The notes below the pieces were generated by a model. It saw only the letters and a list, made by a program, of their open reading frames with translations, was not told where the DNA came from and made no database searches. From Hymenopus coronatus (lineage: Eukaryota; Arthropoda; Insecta; Mantodea; Hymenopodidae), in assembly GCA_030762935.1 (NCBI GenBank), contig CM060892.1, forward strand, positions 88,896,327-88,960,326: a stretch of 64,000 nt of DNA, written 5' to 3'. The translations under genes were made by a program, and so were the position numbers. Every line of letters begins with the position of its first letter. Position 1 is the first letter of the stretch. Positions 11,705 to 24,178 of this stretch are shown one piece after another.

Positions 11705-12560
11705 ATGTTTTTTGTTTCTCTAGCCCGTATGTACGAAGTACTTAGAGAATAGAGAAGGTATTGTATTCCAATCAAAAATTCGATACAGATATTTCACCGG
11801 AAATATGTTTTGATGTCCCATGAATCCGAAAAAACCTTTTAAGAAAAAGGCCCACGTGTCTATCTGCGTGTGTGCGCGCGCGCGTGTGTATGTGTGTGTT
11901 AATGTCTTAAAACAGCATAGCTCAAGAACGAAAATACCGCTGAATACCAAACTTGGTATTTAGGTTTAGTATATACAAAGAAAGCGACACGAAGATTTTT
12001 AAGAAATTCCTGCACCCCAACTATCTTTACATAACATTTTTTGAAAATTTTAATTTTTTCAAAAATAGCTTTAACGATTTTGATAGAAATACTGTATATT
12101 GAAGATATTAATTTGTTGAATTTATTGTGAATAGCCTCTAAAGAGCTCTTTATTCAGGCTGAGTTTTGCAGAATTTTGTATTATGCAAGAGATGCACAAA
12201 ACTCATCACACAAAAAATGTATATCTTTTTAAAAACACATAATTTATATCATATACATTTTGCTTATAGATTGGCTGTTTTCGAGATATACATTTTTATT
12301 GGTTTAAATTTTAAATAATTAAATTTTCTTAAAACGGGACTATGCAAAGCAAACCGAACCTCAATTGTTTTACATAGCGACGAGCTATGAGTTTTGCTTT
12401 AGCTTAAGGTATTTTCTTATTTCCTTTCTACTTGCAAGGAAGCATGTAATAAGACCAGTTCTGCTAGATTAGTATGACGTAGATAAAAGTATAATTTTTT
12501 GTAAGAAATATTTGTTAGTGGATCAGTTACAGAATGTTATTTGTATGGAACACATTAGAT
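11705..12560 (+). repeat. R1 repeat, complete copy
   Basis: Runs from TTTCTCTAGCCCGTATGTAC through GAAGGTATTGTATTCCAATC, the GT/GC block (11867-11900), CATAGCTCAAGAACGAAAAT, GCGACACGAAGATTTTTAAG and AAGCATGTAATAAGACC to GGAACACATTAGATTTTTT. A useful reference copy. Confidence 0.85.
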
Positions 12561-12817
12561 TTTTTGTATTTAAACCTATATCAGTGCTCACGAGTTAACT
12601 CGAACTATGGGTACAGACTGATCGTTCCTTCTAAACGAATACCTTTAGTGAAGATACCATTGATAAATACGTCAGCAAATAATTTGTTACAATAACAAAC
12701 ATTTCAGTTTCCCTACGATTATGATTCGAGAATACACAGGGTACAGTTGAATGCAAAGTGTTTTGCGTTACGGATTTATACCATTGATGGTGTTTTAAGG
12801 GGGGATGCTTAGGGATT
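12561..12817. other. Spacer between inverted R1 copies
   Basis: About 255 bp with no recognised content. The 69-codon minus frame here extends into the adjoining R1 copy. Confidence 0.35.
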
Positions 12818-13385
12818 AATACAAATCTGATGTGTTCCATTCACATGACTTTCTGTACATTGCTGTAACAAATTATTGTTAAAAGGGATATTCTTCTATA
12901 TACTTTATGATAAAAAAGATAAACATTACCAGAAATTTGTCTTAATCACTTGCTTTCTTATAATTAGAAGATACGAAATGTTTTTTTGTTACAGGAATGT
13001 TTTTTGTTACAGGGTATTTGCGGTATAAATATCTTTAATATACGGCATTTTGATAAAAAAATTTGAGAAAATTAAAGTTTTCCAGATTTTCTCCATAAAA
13101 AAGGTAGTTTGGGATGGGGAGGGTTTCTCAAAATCTTTGTAGTCACATCCCTGGAAGATACTAAACCAAGTTTATACCATACCAAGTTTGGTATTTTACA
13201 GAATTTTCGTTTTTTGAGTTATGTTACGGACACATGGTCATACACGTGGACCTTTTTCTAAAAATGTTTTTTTGTTACAGGGTATTCTAAAACATGTATT
13301 TCCGGTGAAATCTCGGTATCGCATTTTTGGGTGGAAAGCAATACCTTCTCTATATACACTTTGAAGTACTATAGAGAAATTAAAA
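12818..13385 (-). repeat. R1 repeat with internal deletion
   Basis: On the plus strand it starts TCTGATGTGTTCCATTCACA and ends CTATAGAGAAATTAAAAG. The middle (about 300 bp) is missing. Phrases of the form TTTTTTTGTTACAGGGTATT occur at 12981-13017 (twice) and again at 13264-13285. They are not present in other copies. Confidence 0.75.
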
Positions 13386-14327
13386 GTGACAATTATTCAG
13401 AAGAAGAAAATGAGGGATATTTTGTCATGAATAGAAGAAATACAAGAAAATTAGATGTAAGTAGTGTTAGAAGAGTGAATGCTGGTGACTGACATCTCTG
13501 GAAGTGAGATATTTCTTTGTAGTAGCTGTACTGCTGTAGCACAGAACCATGAGAATAACGTACACATCTGAGTGCCATTCCTGCTTCTGTGTACCACCAA
13601 TGCTTCAGCAAAGATGAATGACCCGCATCTGACCTTCATTTGTCAAGAGCTGGCGCGCAACCTACTTGGTTTCTGCTCACAAGACCCAATGATGAGCTCA
13701 GGAAGGGATTCAGCCGGCTACAGACTGACACTCAATCTGCCCCCATGATGGCGTCCATAGGAAGCAGGGATGAGGTGAGAGGATGCACCGTTCGGCAGGA
13801 ACCAGAAGCAATGACACAGCATTGATAGGGATCCCTACAGTTTTCAAATTGAAGCACCCCGATATTCGGGCAGACAGATCGGGCTGCCACCCCCTCATAA
13901 GGTCCAACGTCCATGCCAGGAGTGGTGCTCATTCAGACAACAAATTAACATAAATGAATATAGATTACTTAATAGATTCCACTAAATAGATAATAATGCG
14001 AATTCTCTCTTAGAAAAAGGATAGGCTTTGTTTCTTTTTTACTCAGTTCAATCTGCACAACCAGCCGAAGTTGGGAGATGGCCACCACACTGAGACTATC
14101 ACCGGTGCTACTAACGCTGAAAGAAACCAACGCGATGAAGGATGAATTAAATTACAATAGAAATGACATGGAGTGACAAAAAATTCGGGGATAAAAGAAA
14201 GCTACCCAGCATTCGCCTGAGGAGATACACAAAAATTAGGCAGGCGAGCCACCCGCAACCTCCCGAACGCCGGCCAGAGATGAAATTGCCTCAGCCATCC
14301 CTCTCTGTATGATGAACTCAGCCTAAG

Positions 14328-14379
<52 letters not shown>

Positions 14380-15019
14380 TACTAGAGGCAACAGTATGTT
14401 CCATTCATTACTTATACAATATTGTCTAACTGCCAAAATTTGGTTTAAAAATTTTCCCTCATTTTATGTCAATTTTCTTCCATCTATATTAATAAATATT
14501 TTCATTTATAGCCAGGGGCAAATTCTGTGGGCTAGCTAGGCAAGCTGCAAAGTTTGGTAAATTTGTGAGGATAGAAATTTAAATTAACTTTATAAATAAG
14601 GAAGTATTTATTTCTAATCTGTTGGCTGTTTGCATTCTCGCTTATTGTTGAGGCATAAAATGGGCTCCTAGCAATAAAACACGATTCTGTTCGCAATGCA
14701 ATATAAACTGTCTTCTCAGACGGAATTAGCATGACTGACCAACATGTTATAATCGCAATATTTGCGGATAGTCAAGACCATAGGCTTTCTCTTTTGTCAT
14801 GTGAACATAGCCGACGGGTTTGAGAATAGTGGAAGCAGTTTCCGGTATGTGTTGAGCATATCTAGATAGACCTGAAGATAGAGATTCTTAATTTGCCTTA
14901 TGGGCACAGAATCATAAGTTACCATTTATCAAGTAGAAAAAACAAAAAAACAAAAAATAAAAAAGCGATAGGGAGAGCGAACTTAAAACTTCAGCAAAAT
15001 ATAAACGTACTTTCCTCAT
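13386..15019. other. Unassigned stretch with two GC-richer islands
   Basis: GC-richer blocks at 13640-13935 and 14040-14310 carry short overlapping frames on both strands (up to 72 codons) but no recognised domain. They may be diverged transposon pieces. The rest is AT-rich. Confidence 0.35.
14331..14377. repeat. (TC)n microsatellite
   Basis: Uninterrupted TC dinucleotide run of about 47 bp following a GC-richer block. Confidence 0.95.
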
Positions 15020-15074
15020 TATACAGGTGTTTCAAAAATACGGGGCATAATTTCAGGTGTGTATTTCCCACATG

Positions 15075-15235
15075 AAGACAATGAAAATAGTTCATTATAA
15101 CATGTGTCCGGAAATGCTTCATTTCCGAGTTATGTCCTTTACAACATGAAAGTCCCACCTGTAGACAATCAAAATAGTTCATGTCCGGAAATGCTGCATT
15201 TCCGAGTTATGTCTTTCACAACATTAGAATTCACT
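15075..15235 (+). repeat. Tandem duplication inside the left terminal inverted repeat
   Basis: AGACAATGAAAATAGTTCAT at 15075 recurs as AGACAATCAAAATAGTTCAT at 15163, a period of 88 bp. Both are followed by GTCCGGAAATGC(T/T)(T/G)CATTTCC and GAGTTATGTC. The second unit lacks about 10 bp (TATAACATGT). The right inverted repeat has one unit only. Confidence 0.9.
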
Positions 15236-15352
15236 GGAACGTTTTTCTTTCCGCAGGTCTTTGCCGTCAAAGGAGACATTAGGAGGGCGCTCTGATAGTT
15301 CATTCTGAGGAAGGTTACATTCAGTGTTCTTTAGGCGTTAAGACTGTGCAAC

Positions 15353-16389
15353 ATGTATTCAAATCAAGAGCTGGCAGAGATGCACTTCATGTACGGTAAG
15401 GCGGACGGCAATGCTGCGCTGGCTCGTCGTTTGTACAATGTCCAGATCGGAAGACATTTGTACGTCTCCATTCCCGTCTGTGCGAGTATGGAACATTCAC
15501 CTCTCCTGGTTTGGGAAGGGGACGACCAAGATCTACAACTCCAGAAGTGCAGGTGGAGATTCTGGAGGCTGTGGACAGGACTCCTATCAGCACACGACGG
15601 TTAGCGTTGCAAGTCAATGTTCCTCACACGACAGACTGGAGACTGTTGAACGAGTATCAACTGTATCCTTATCATTTGCAACGTGTACAGGCCCTGTCAC
15701 CAGCAGATTACCCTGCACGAGTTAGGTTCTGTCAGTGGTTCTTGCAGCAGTGTGGTGTAAATCCGAACTTTTCTGCCGTCGTATTATTTACAGATGAAGC
15801 ACAGTTCACAAGAGATGGCATAACAAATTTCCACAATCAGCATGTATGGTCGCATGAAAACCCACGTGCAACTGTTTGTTGTATCTCATCACCAGGTGCG
15901 GCTCTCCCTCAACACGTGGGCCGGTATCATTGGTGATCGATTAGTTGGACCCCATGTACTTGTAAACAGACTTACGGGGCAGGCGTACACAAACTTGCTG
16001 GAAAACACCACACCTGACGTTTTCGAAGACACTCCACTATCAATCATCAACGCATTCACTTCTTGCATGATGGCGCTCCTACACACTTCAGTCTTACGGC
16101 TCGCCGGTACTTGGATAGGAGGTTTCCTGATCAATGGATAGGCCAATTGCTTGGCCTCCACGCTCACCTGATCTGAACCCTCTCGATTTCTACTTGTGGG
16201 GGCCATTTAAAATCATTGGTTTATTCGTCTCCGGTGCCGGATTTGGAATCCCTTCGGAATCGAATTGTGGCAAGTTGTGAGGACATACGCAATATTCCTG
16301 GAGTTTGGGATCGTGTTCGCAGGTCAATGAGACATCGATGTGAGGTCCCAATTCAAGCAGGAGGTGGACATTTTGAACATCTTCTGTAA
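15353..16389 (+). pseudogene. Broken DUF4817-type transposase of the rosa-like element
   Basis: The protein starts MYSNQELAEMHFMYGKADGN, the helix-turn-helix (DUF4817) start typical of insect transposases of this kind. The conserved parts lie in different frames. KTFVRLHSRLCEYGTF and GRGRPRSTTPEV follow after a deletion near 15440. The first catalytic Asp is in FTDEAQF (GAT at 15793), the second in HDGAPTHFS (GAT at 16069), and the third in SPDLNPLDFYLWG (GAT at 16185). The C terminus GGGHFEHLL ends at TAA 16387-16389. At least five frame changes are needed (about 15440, 15885, 16040, 16148, 16220). The second-third Asp spacing is now about 38 codons. A few residues appear deleted before the WPPRSPD motif, which fits an ancestral DD41D. 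It would have cut and pasted the element at TA sites and is non-functional. Confidence 0.88.
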
Positions 16390-16581
16390 TGACAACAACC
16401 TGCGGAAAGAAAAACGTTCCAGTGAATTTCAATGTTTTGAAGGCCATAACTCGGAAATGAAGCATTTCCGGACACATGTTATAATGAACTAATTTGATTG
16501 TCTACATGTGGGAAATACATACCTGAAATTATGCCCCGTATTTTTGAAACATTCTGTATATTGAGTAACCGATGCTGAATA

Positions 16582-16795
16582 CAATCGTATGTACATATGT
16601 ATGTATGTAAGTCTGTAAGTCTGTAAGTCTGTAAGTCTGTAAGTCTGTAAGACTGTAAGACTGTAAGTCTGTAAGTCTGTAAGTCTGTAAGTCTGTAAGT
16701 CTAAGTCTGTAAGTCTAAGTCTGTAAGTCTAAGTCTGTAAGTCTGTAAGTCTGTATGTATATATGTATGTATGTATGTATGTATGATATACTCTG
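16582..16795 (+). repeat. Octamer satellite (GTCTGTAA)n with ATGT tract
   Basis: About 180 bp of GTCTGTAA units with regular variants. GACTGTAA occurs twice in the middle, and later units alternate with a shortened GTCTAA, giving GTCTAAGTCTGTAA. Flanked on both sides by ATGT repeats. Confidence 0.95.
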
Positions 16796-17599
16796 TATCA
16801 GATTAGAATGATCCTGACGGAAATAACAAGGAAGAGCGGACTCAGCTTGCCGCGTGTTTGACGCTACAGTGAGCACATTAAGTTTTGAAGCACTGATTTA
16901 GTAGCGCTAACCTCTTGACAATTAATCAAGTAAGAGATTATCATAAACTTATGAAATATTACATACTTAATATTATCGTGCAGTAGCATAATGCCACTCA
17001 TGTGTCGTCAAACAGCTCGTGACCATTTGCCTCTCGCCATTTCTCAAGATGTGCAGTATTATGTTTCGTTTCGACAGGTTGGCAAACTTGCTCTGTGATT
17101 ATGCAATGACTGTTATTAAACCGCTTATAAGTGTTTTGAGCCTATGAGGTATATGTAGTCAGGAGGCTTAAACATCAGAAGTGACTCTGCACGATAAACA
17201 ATAGCATCTGAATCAGCATTCACCTCGAGACCAGGTTTATTCCGGGAATGGCCAAATCTTAAAAGGAATAGAACTTATATAACGGTTTCCTTAGTAATAT
17301 AAAGTTAAGCTGGGTATTATTAAGCAATAACAAGTTAATAATATATAACTGCGCGTTTTCTGTTTAATGCATCGAAATATTCTTTCAAACACTCCTTTCA
17401 GCATTTATGAGCGTAGGACACATATGTGGTGATGCGTAGGATACAAAGAAATTAATGCTAACCTTTGTGTACGTCTCCTCCAAAAACCAATTCGTTCTGT
17501 GCAGAACAGAAAACTATTTAAGTGCTTTATTTCTTATATTGTACGACAGCAAATAAATGAAAACAGCCATAAACTTCTGTCCGTCAATCAGCGGCCCAA
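16796..17599. other. Unassigned stretch
   Basis: No gene or repeat family recognised. Modest GC near 16830-17060. Confidence 0.35.
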
Positions 17600-18115
17600 G
17601 AGTATTCCGTGTCGCCATCTCTCTCTCTCTTTCTTCCCTCCTATACCCCCGAAGGGGGGTTCCGATTTCTACAGTTGCTCCTGTGCGAGCGTTGCGGATC
17701 CCGAGCACCCGTGGCACTTATGACATTATTAGAAGTCGGGCCGAACACCAAGCGTCTCCCGGAAGGGAGTTTTCGGATTGGGTTGGACTCAATGTGGCAG
17801 TGGCTCGATAACCATGGGAGATTGGGTACGTCTGGTCAGTAACGCCTGGAGGAGAATGTGAGACGCCTTAATATCCTCCGGCACTAACCTGTAAAGCTAG
17901 TAGAGCCAAGATGGTAGTCTTCCCCTTTGGTATTGACTCGCGTAAATGGTATCCACTTCCGTAAGCTAGTGTGGGTTAGGAGACCCAGTTTATAAGATAG
18001 ACACCGGCCTAAAGGAAAAGCCCACGGACATGATCCCTGGGTCACTTGCATACCTGAGTAGTCAGATCAGAGTTTGCCACGGTTCCCTCCCGTATATTGA
18101 CATCAGGAATATTCT
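17600..18115 (+). repeat. GC-richer dispersed repeat R4, copy 1
   Basis: Stands out from AT-rich neighbours. It contains CCCCCGAAGGGGGGTTCCGA, GGATCCCGAGCACCCGTGGC and TTCGGATTGGGTTGGACTC. The last motif, followed downstream by TTGGGT and GTGAGAC(A/G)C, is repeated in inverse orientation at 38640-38870. Overlapping frames of 74-84 codons on both strands look incidental. It may be the 3' part of a non-LTR element, but no terminal tail was identified. Confidence 0.5.
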
Positions 18116-18257
18116 TTTGTGAGACAGATTATAGGTAGACAATGAGTAGATAGTGAAACTCAAGAACGACTGATGTTATTGCTTTGAAACTAGGTGTATT
18201 GAGAAACGCAATGATTATTTTATAGATTGGCGTATATGTTCATCTAATAATTGATTT

Positions 18258-18324
18258 AACAAGGACAGTTAGTTTCTTAAGTTCTCCAAGGTTCTCCACT
18301 TAAGAAACTAAACTGTCCTTGTTG
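18258..18324. repeat. Strong hairpin (about 22-bp stem)
   Basis: The arm starting CAAGGACAGTTAGTTTCTTA (18260-18281) is inverted at 18299-18321 with a single bulged base. Pairing continues for a few bases outward. The 17-base loop holds a direct repeat (GTTCTCCA AG GTTCTCCA). It does not belong to any repeat family seen elsewhere in the window. Confidence 0.8.
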
Positions 18325-18399
18325 AACATCAGAGTAAGAACATCAGCAGAAGGAACTGAAAATCTATGGTTCGAATGTCGCCTGTGTATTTGATTTTTA

Positions 18400-19215
18400 C
18401 TTTCTCTAGCATTTGTGTACAATTTACAGAGTGGATAGAGAAATATTCCACCCAAAAACTTCGATAGTAATATTTTACCGGAAATACGTGTCTTGAGAGC
18501 CCCTAAATCATAAAAATAATTTTTAGAAGCATGTCCATGTGTGTGTGTGCGCGCGCGCGCGCGTTTTTATGACTGTGGGCAACATCGCTGAAAAACGAAA
18601 ATTCGGTTGGTTACTAAAATATTTGCCGTTATGTTTTACTAAATATTTGTATTAATACTGATATCTTTATTAAGATTTACATTTAAAACTAATTTTAATT
18701 CCCTTGAATAAATTTGAGCTTTGTGTCATTATAAGGATATGACAGGAAGATTTTCAAGAACTCCCCCACCGTAACTACCCTTTTGGAATATTTTTTGAAA
18801 GTATTTGTTTTCTCAAAAATAGCTTCACGATTCTTATTAAAACATTTTCATGACAAATGAAAGGTATATCTTAAATTTTCTGGGAATAGTTTCTGGACGA
18901 CTCGTAAACCTTGAGAGGGACACAAAGTTACTACACAAAGGTTGTAGATATCATAAAGAGCTAAAAAAACGCATCCGTGTTTCTTTTGTTTTTGACCTGA
19001 CCATACAAAGAAACAAATTTCAATGATAATCGCATAGCAACAGCTTTGACTATCGCTTTAGCCCAATGTATTCCCTTAGTTCCCGTGTATTAATAAGAAA
19101 CTAAGTAATAAGAACATTCTGCTAATGCTTATCTCAATTAGCATGGAGTAGAAAGAAGAAGAATCTTTTAAAAGAAGTTTGTTTGTAGAACAGTTTGATT
19201 CAGATGTACGATAAA
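18400..19215 (+). repeat. R1 repeat, complete copy
   Basis: Starts TTTTTACTTTCTCTAGC and continues with ATATTCCACCCAAAAACTTC, a GTGTGTGCGCGC run (18540-18565), AAAAACGAAAATTCGG, TATGACAGGAAGATTTTCAA, TAGCATGGAGTAGAAAG and GTAGAACAGTTTGATTCAG. The GC dinucleotide run within the GT block is longer than in most copies. Confidence 0.8.
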
Positions 19216-19840
19216 AGCCTAATCGTCAGAATTGGGTATTTTTCTATATAGCTAGTTTGGAGTATACTTGAAAGTGCGCGAATAAAGTGAACACAGCTAA
19301 ACTTTGACTTTTCAATTACGTTGTAACTTTATCTCTCGTCGTGGATTCACCACGCGCCATGTCACGTCTAATAGATCATCTACTATTGAAATGGATGTTG
19401 TGTACGATATGCTAACTTCCATTTTCTGTTTTTAACTAATGAATAATGAAAATTGATGACGGAGAAGCCGAGTAGGACCCTTTACCTTGTCAAGCGGCTA
19501 ATTTGCGTCATTACGGCTGAAAGCTAGTTACCGCATCTGATTAAGACATTACGCTCCGTGCTCCCAAAATTAACCTAAAATGAGAGCGCATTAAAGTCTT
19601 TCATGTAGATTTTGTACTTAAAGTGCGCTGTTTGAAAATCAAAGCTTTATATTTTCAGTGAGTAGCTTAAGAGAGAGTAAAGTTAAAATTGCAGCTTAAG
19701 CAATGCAGGGTTTGTGGATACACCAAGTAAAAGCCTTTTTCTTTTGGATGCTTTGTCAATCAATTGAATAGATGCGTCGCTAGCTCGTTTTTCTCTCTTG
19801 GTTTGGAAATACTACATTATATGCGCAATGTAGTGTCCTG
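19216..19840. other. Unassigned stretch
   Basis: No gene. No repeat match found by eye. Confidence 0.35.
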
Positions 19841-20172
19841 TGCTTGAAGCGCATCTGCTTGCCAAGCGGGAGACCTGGGTTTGACTCCCGGTACCCGCGT
19901 GGGGATGTTTTCTCCGCTGGGAGACCTGGTCCGGGTGCACTCAGCCTCGTGAGGTCCTTGGGAGGCCAATTGAGCAGCTACTTGATGGAGAAGTAACGGC
20001 TCTAGGTCAAGAGAACTGCATTAACTGGCAGGGAGGGATTGAGGCGCTAACCACGTCTCATCCTCCAATACAGCACCCAATCCATGACGTTTGTCCTGGT
20101 CCGGGATAGGAGATGCAGCGGCCTGGTGGTAGACCAATGTTCTTTATGAGCTGTCGTGACATGGAGTTATAT
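19841..20172 (+). mobile_element. tRNA-derived SINE, family S3, copy 2
   Basis: The head GCGCATCTGCTTGCCAAGCG and B-box-like ACCTGGGTTTGACTCCCGG are followed by a body. Body motifs are GGGTGCACTCAGCCTCGT, GGAGGCCAATTGAG, GGCGCTAACCACGTCTCA and GAGATGCAGCGGCC. The end is CATGGAGTTATATTATTATT. A 6-bp-scale match runs the whole length of the copy at 47490. Confidence 0.8.
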
Positions 20173-20324
20173 TATTATTGTCCTGGGATCAATGAGAGTG
20201 TAGGTTTTAGGTAGGTAACAAAATGCGCTATAATTCGAGACCACATGAAGATTCTTCGGCCCTTGTGAAGGACTAACAGCCACACAATATCTGGAGGAAT
20301 TTTAGAATCTTTTAACAGTTGGTG

Positions 20325-20660
20325 AAGGTGAGAGCTTAGACCGCTCGCCTCCCTTCTAGGCGGCCTGGGTCGATCCCGGGGGACGAAGCGGTGTCTGGGA
20401 GGATTTTCTCTGGGTACACCGGTTTCCCCGCCACTCATTCCACCAATTGCTCCATCATCAACTTCGCTTATATTTCATATCATCCACTTCATGCCCATGC
20501 CTGGCTGCGTATCAGGTTCTCCCTTCTGTTTTTTCGTGATGTTGGCTACCCGACAGGCTTCTGACCCCTAGGCATTGGCTTGTAAGTTCTAGAGGGTGTG
20601 TCAGTCCTATAAATACGGGGAGGTAAGCCGATTACGAAACGAAACGAAACATGGCGAACT
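20325..20660 (+). mobile_element. tRNA-derived SINE, family S4, copy 1
   Basis: The head AGACCGCTCGCCTCCC and B-box-like GGGTCGATCCCGGGG precede a body with CCGGTTTCCCCGCCACTC and TTTCATATCATCCACTTCAT. The end is a (CGAAA)n tail at about 20633-20652. A body fragment recurs inside an R1 copy at 45545-45640. Confidence 0.65.
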
Positions 20661-21719
20661 GTAAGTTTGTAAGTTAAGACACGGAAACAGATATTGTGAC
20701 CGGTGGTGATAATTGGAGTTTATGAGCGCTCAACTGATGGTTAATTAGTGCCCTTATAAAACAAAGAAAAACATTGAAGACAACTGCAAAGAAAATCCCC
20801 GCGCATTAAATTCTGTTAATCGTTACAAGGCGAAAAAAAAAACCAATATGTACCTCAATCAAATTTAGCCACAACACAGGTACAGAAAGGACCAAATAAG
20901 TGAGCCCAGATATGTAGGAACATATTGACAGTTGTAAATGAAACTCTTTGCATTAAACTAGGCAAAGTATTTTTACAAAGTAAAAACATTAACAGAAACA
21001 TAAAAACATAGAAGTTTGTTTGCTTTCAAGAAATTGTGTCCTAGGTAATGGGGTGTCTAACATACAGAGATTCCAAATATACAGGTTTTACTGTATCTAT
21101 ATAATATTATCTGTTCTGGCAAGAAAACGAAATCATAATGTGTGTAAAAAACAAGATTCCAATTTTGAATTTCTGCTATCCCAATTACATAGAAGCAAGA
21201 TAAGCTTGCGGAATTCGCTGTTTACTCAATCTGATAAAACGCCCCGATAGACAAAAGGACTGAGATTGCACTAATATTGTTTCAGCATGCCGCCTGCTGC
21301 CGCGAAAAATATCGGCTTCCACACACACATCAAAATGAACGTTTCACGTTTCTGGCAATCATTAAGCGAACCCTTGTATACTTGCTTCAATCAGCAGACA
21401 GCTCAGTAATTTTTTTTTACGCAGAACAGTATTACATAGTTGATCACTTTCTTTTCCCATAGCGAAAGGCTGTGGTTAAGTAGCATATTTGTCTGTAATT
21501 TGTTAGACAAAAAAAAAGAGTAATTTTATTATCATTATTATTATTATTATTATTATTATAAAGACTTCATTTTATTCACCAATAAAATGCCGAATGCTTT
21601 CACTGGAGCTCGGTTCAAAAATACACCTTCAACTCAACAATTAATAACTACTTGATGATTGTAGAATTGGTTTCACACCGGTTTTTAGTACTCTAAACTT
21701 AATTTTGTGTGTATCTTTA
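20661..21719. other. Unassigned stretch with (TTA)n
   Basis: Largely AT-rich. A TTA microsatellite spans 21526-21560. Frames at 21020 and 21277 (61-76 codons) have no recognisable content. Confidence 0.35.
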
Positions 21720-22090
21720 GGAGAGAGCTTAAGAGGCTGTTCCTAAAATGTTCAAGATATACATTTTATTTGACATTAAAATATGTATTTTAATATAACA
21801 TTTCAATTAAAATCATTACTCATTTTTGAGAAAATAAAATTATTCGAAAACTCTTCCTTGAAAACGGTAGATCGGGCTTGGGGGACTTTCTTGAAAATAT
21901 TCCTTCACATTATTGGAAGATGCTTGAATGTCATGGTTGGTGCTTAACGGAATTTTCGTTTTTTAGTTATGCGTAAACAAATGTCGTTTTATAAAAATGT
22001 TTTTATCCGGGGAGATCAAAACATGTATCTTAGTAAAGCTGAGTCTCGGATTGCTATTTACAGTGTATATAAAGAGAAAATAAATCTGAA
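21720..22090 (-). repeat. R1 repeat, 5' half
   Basis: On the plus strand: GGCTGTTCCTAAAATGTTCA, TTTTTGAGAAAATAAAATTA, GGAATTTTCGTTTTTTAG, TGAGTCTCGGATTGC and an end near TATAAAGAGAAAATAAA. Two A'-side copies lie in a row on this strand (this one and the next). Confidence 0.7.
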
Positions 22091-22149
22091 ATATTCCATT
22101 CTCTTGATTTAATCTAGCTGTTCCATATATAAGCTATTTTTACAAAAGA

Positions 22150-22940
22150 TTGTTGTTTTATCTAGATCTATAATCGAGATAAACATTAGAAGAATTGGTC
22201 TTATTACTTGATTGTGAGTAAAAGAGATTTAAGGGAATATACTAGACTAAAGAGATAGTTATGTCTTTTAAAATCAGATGGCTATGTCAAACAATTGAAG
22301 TTCGGTTCGCTTTGCATGGCAAGCAGTAAAACTATGAGGCTTCCTGTTTGAGAAGATTATCATATTTTAAAATTGAAAGTGATAAAAATAATTGCCTTTA
22401 AAGTGGTAAACTCTACAAGCAAAAGGTAAATGTCTATAAATTATAACATCTGCTTTTGTGACTGACTATGGCTTTGTTTATCTCTTACAGTTTATCAGTT
22501 TCACAAACTGCAGCAACATTTATCCACAACAAAGAGGTCTTTAGGGGCTTTAACCGGAAAATTCAAGATTTAGATATATTATATTGGTGATGTAAATAAC
22601 TTTAATATTAGGTATTTTAATTAAGATTTCTAAGGCAATCTTTGAGAAAAACATTTTTAAATATTTTAGGGTAGCTTGGGGTAGAGGGATTTTCTTGAAA
22701 ATCTTCGTGCCATATCCTTGGAACGCACTGAACATAAATACCAAATTCTGGACACACACACATACACACAGAGATACACATACAGGGACCTTTTTCTAAA
22801 AGTGATTTTATGGCCTCAATGGACCTCAAAACGTACTTTCTGGTGCATTCTCAATATCAAATTTATGAGTGCAATACAATATCTTTTCTAGCTGCTTTGT
22901 ACTTTGTATGTGCATATGTGCTAGAGAAATTAAAAAATAC
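22150..22940 (-). repeat. R1 repeat, near-complete copy
   Basis: Plus-strand motifs: AATCGAGATAAACATTAGAA, GAAGTTCGGTTCGCTTTGCA, GATTTCTAAGGCAATCTTTG, CACACACATACACACAGAGA, AAACGTACTTTCTGGTGC and the end GTGCTAGAGAAATTAAAA. The outermost D-side end is missing. Confidence 0.8.
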
Positions 22941-23787
22941 TCAAGTATTCAAGTCTGAAGAATTTGTATAGGTATAGATAATATTTGAAAATTAATATTT
23001 ATACAGTACGATTTTACGGTCAGGCGCTTTTATTTTCATTTTGTATTTAAAAGATTATCATACTAGTTAAAATTTATAGTAAAACTCCGATGTTTTTAAT
23101 GAACGATTTCTAAAATTTATGAATCACTATACCGAGGTATATCCTAAGCTTCTTGTTCCTTAATATGTCCTGCATGACTTTTTAAGGAAAACGTTGTTGC
23201 AGTAGAGTTAACGAAATCCAAACCATCTTGCTGCTTGAACATTCATTTTTGGTTTTCATCATTTTTTTCTCAATTCCTCTTTTACATACGGTGCGCCTCC
23301 CTCCTAACAAATTAAGTGGAAACGAAATGTTGCGAACTTTTAGAAGTTACATGATTGTTATAAAACAAAATAATGACTCAGAATATTTTCTCTTGTCTTC
23401 GCTGAAAGCATTAGAAATGTCAACAAAAAATAAGAAATGAATTATTCCCTCCCTTTATCATGAGCTATTGTGTCGCATTTCTGATTTAACAGATCATATA
23501 ATATTTATTCAAATTTGTCCTTCATATTGCCAGAATAACGCAAAAACGTATTGTAATGTTATAGCCATAACTGATAAGGGATTACCAAGAGGGTTCAGAA
23601 CATGAAGAAAACATGACTGTCACATTAAGTATTCTCTTTTAAGGAATTCTATGGATGTCTACTACTTACCCAAAAACGTGAAAAAGATGAACATATAGTC
23701 TGTTAGGAGTATAAGTGCAGATATTTGTATTGATAATTATCAACAGTGTAATGAACAACATTATATAAATATTTTATTCACTCGTAG
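22941..23787. other. Unassigned stretch
   Basis: AT-rich; a 70-codon frame at 23228 has no recognisable features. Confidence 0.35.
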
Positions 23788-24178
23788 ACTTATAATTTTA
23801 CTTATTAAGTGTAATATGTTTTCAGGTTGGTTAGTACCTCCAAGTAGCAGTGGCACACGCAAGTCATGAGTCCCTATACATGTGTATATTGGAGCTAAAT
23901 TAGAATGATTTTCTACACGGCCAATGACTTCACAATACCTAGACCAGCAGGTCACTTATTGAGGTGAAAATGTGCAAGAAAAACAGATATTCTGAACTGA
24001 CAGGCGTTATTTTTTTTTTAATTCGCTGCGCAGTTAAGATCGCGAAACACGTCAGGTAGTATGTGACTGGTTTGTAGGAAAACTATTAGATGAAGATAAA
24101 AATCAACCAACACACCTATATGAATACAAATTAAAGTAGGATTTATCAGAGTATCTGTATTTATATCCCTAAAAGCCA
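23788..24178 (+). repeat. Dispersed repeat R2, copy 2
   Basis: Counterpart of 9223-9600: TATGTTTTCAGGTTGGTTAG, ACCTCCAAGTAG, CAGGTAGTATGTGACTGG, TTTGTAGGAAAACTATTAG, AATCAACCAACACACC and AGAGTATCTGTATTTATAT. The middle 150 bp differs between the two copies. Confidence 0.6.

Larger units (their letters stand above)
15022..16558 (+). mobile_element. Rosa-like (DD41D type) Tc1/mariner-superfamily transposon, complete but dead
   Basis: The ends are long terminal inverted repeats. The left starts TACAGGTGTTTCAAAAATAC and the right ends with the complement of TACAGAATGTTTCAAAAATA. Similarity extends about 160 bp inward on the right and about 240 bp on the left, where one segment is doubled. The element is flanked by TA (15020-15021 and 16559-16560), the expected target duplication. 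Because the ends read TATA, the border could shift by 2 bp. Total length is 1,537 bp. A broken transposase lies between the repeats. An octamer satellite begins only about 25 bp after the right end. Confidence 0.9.
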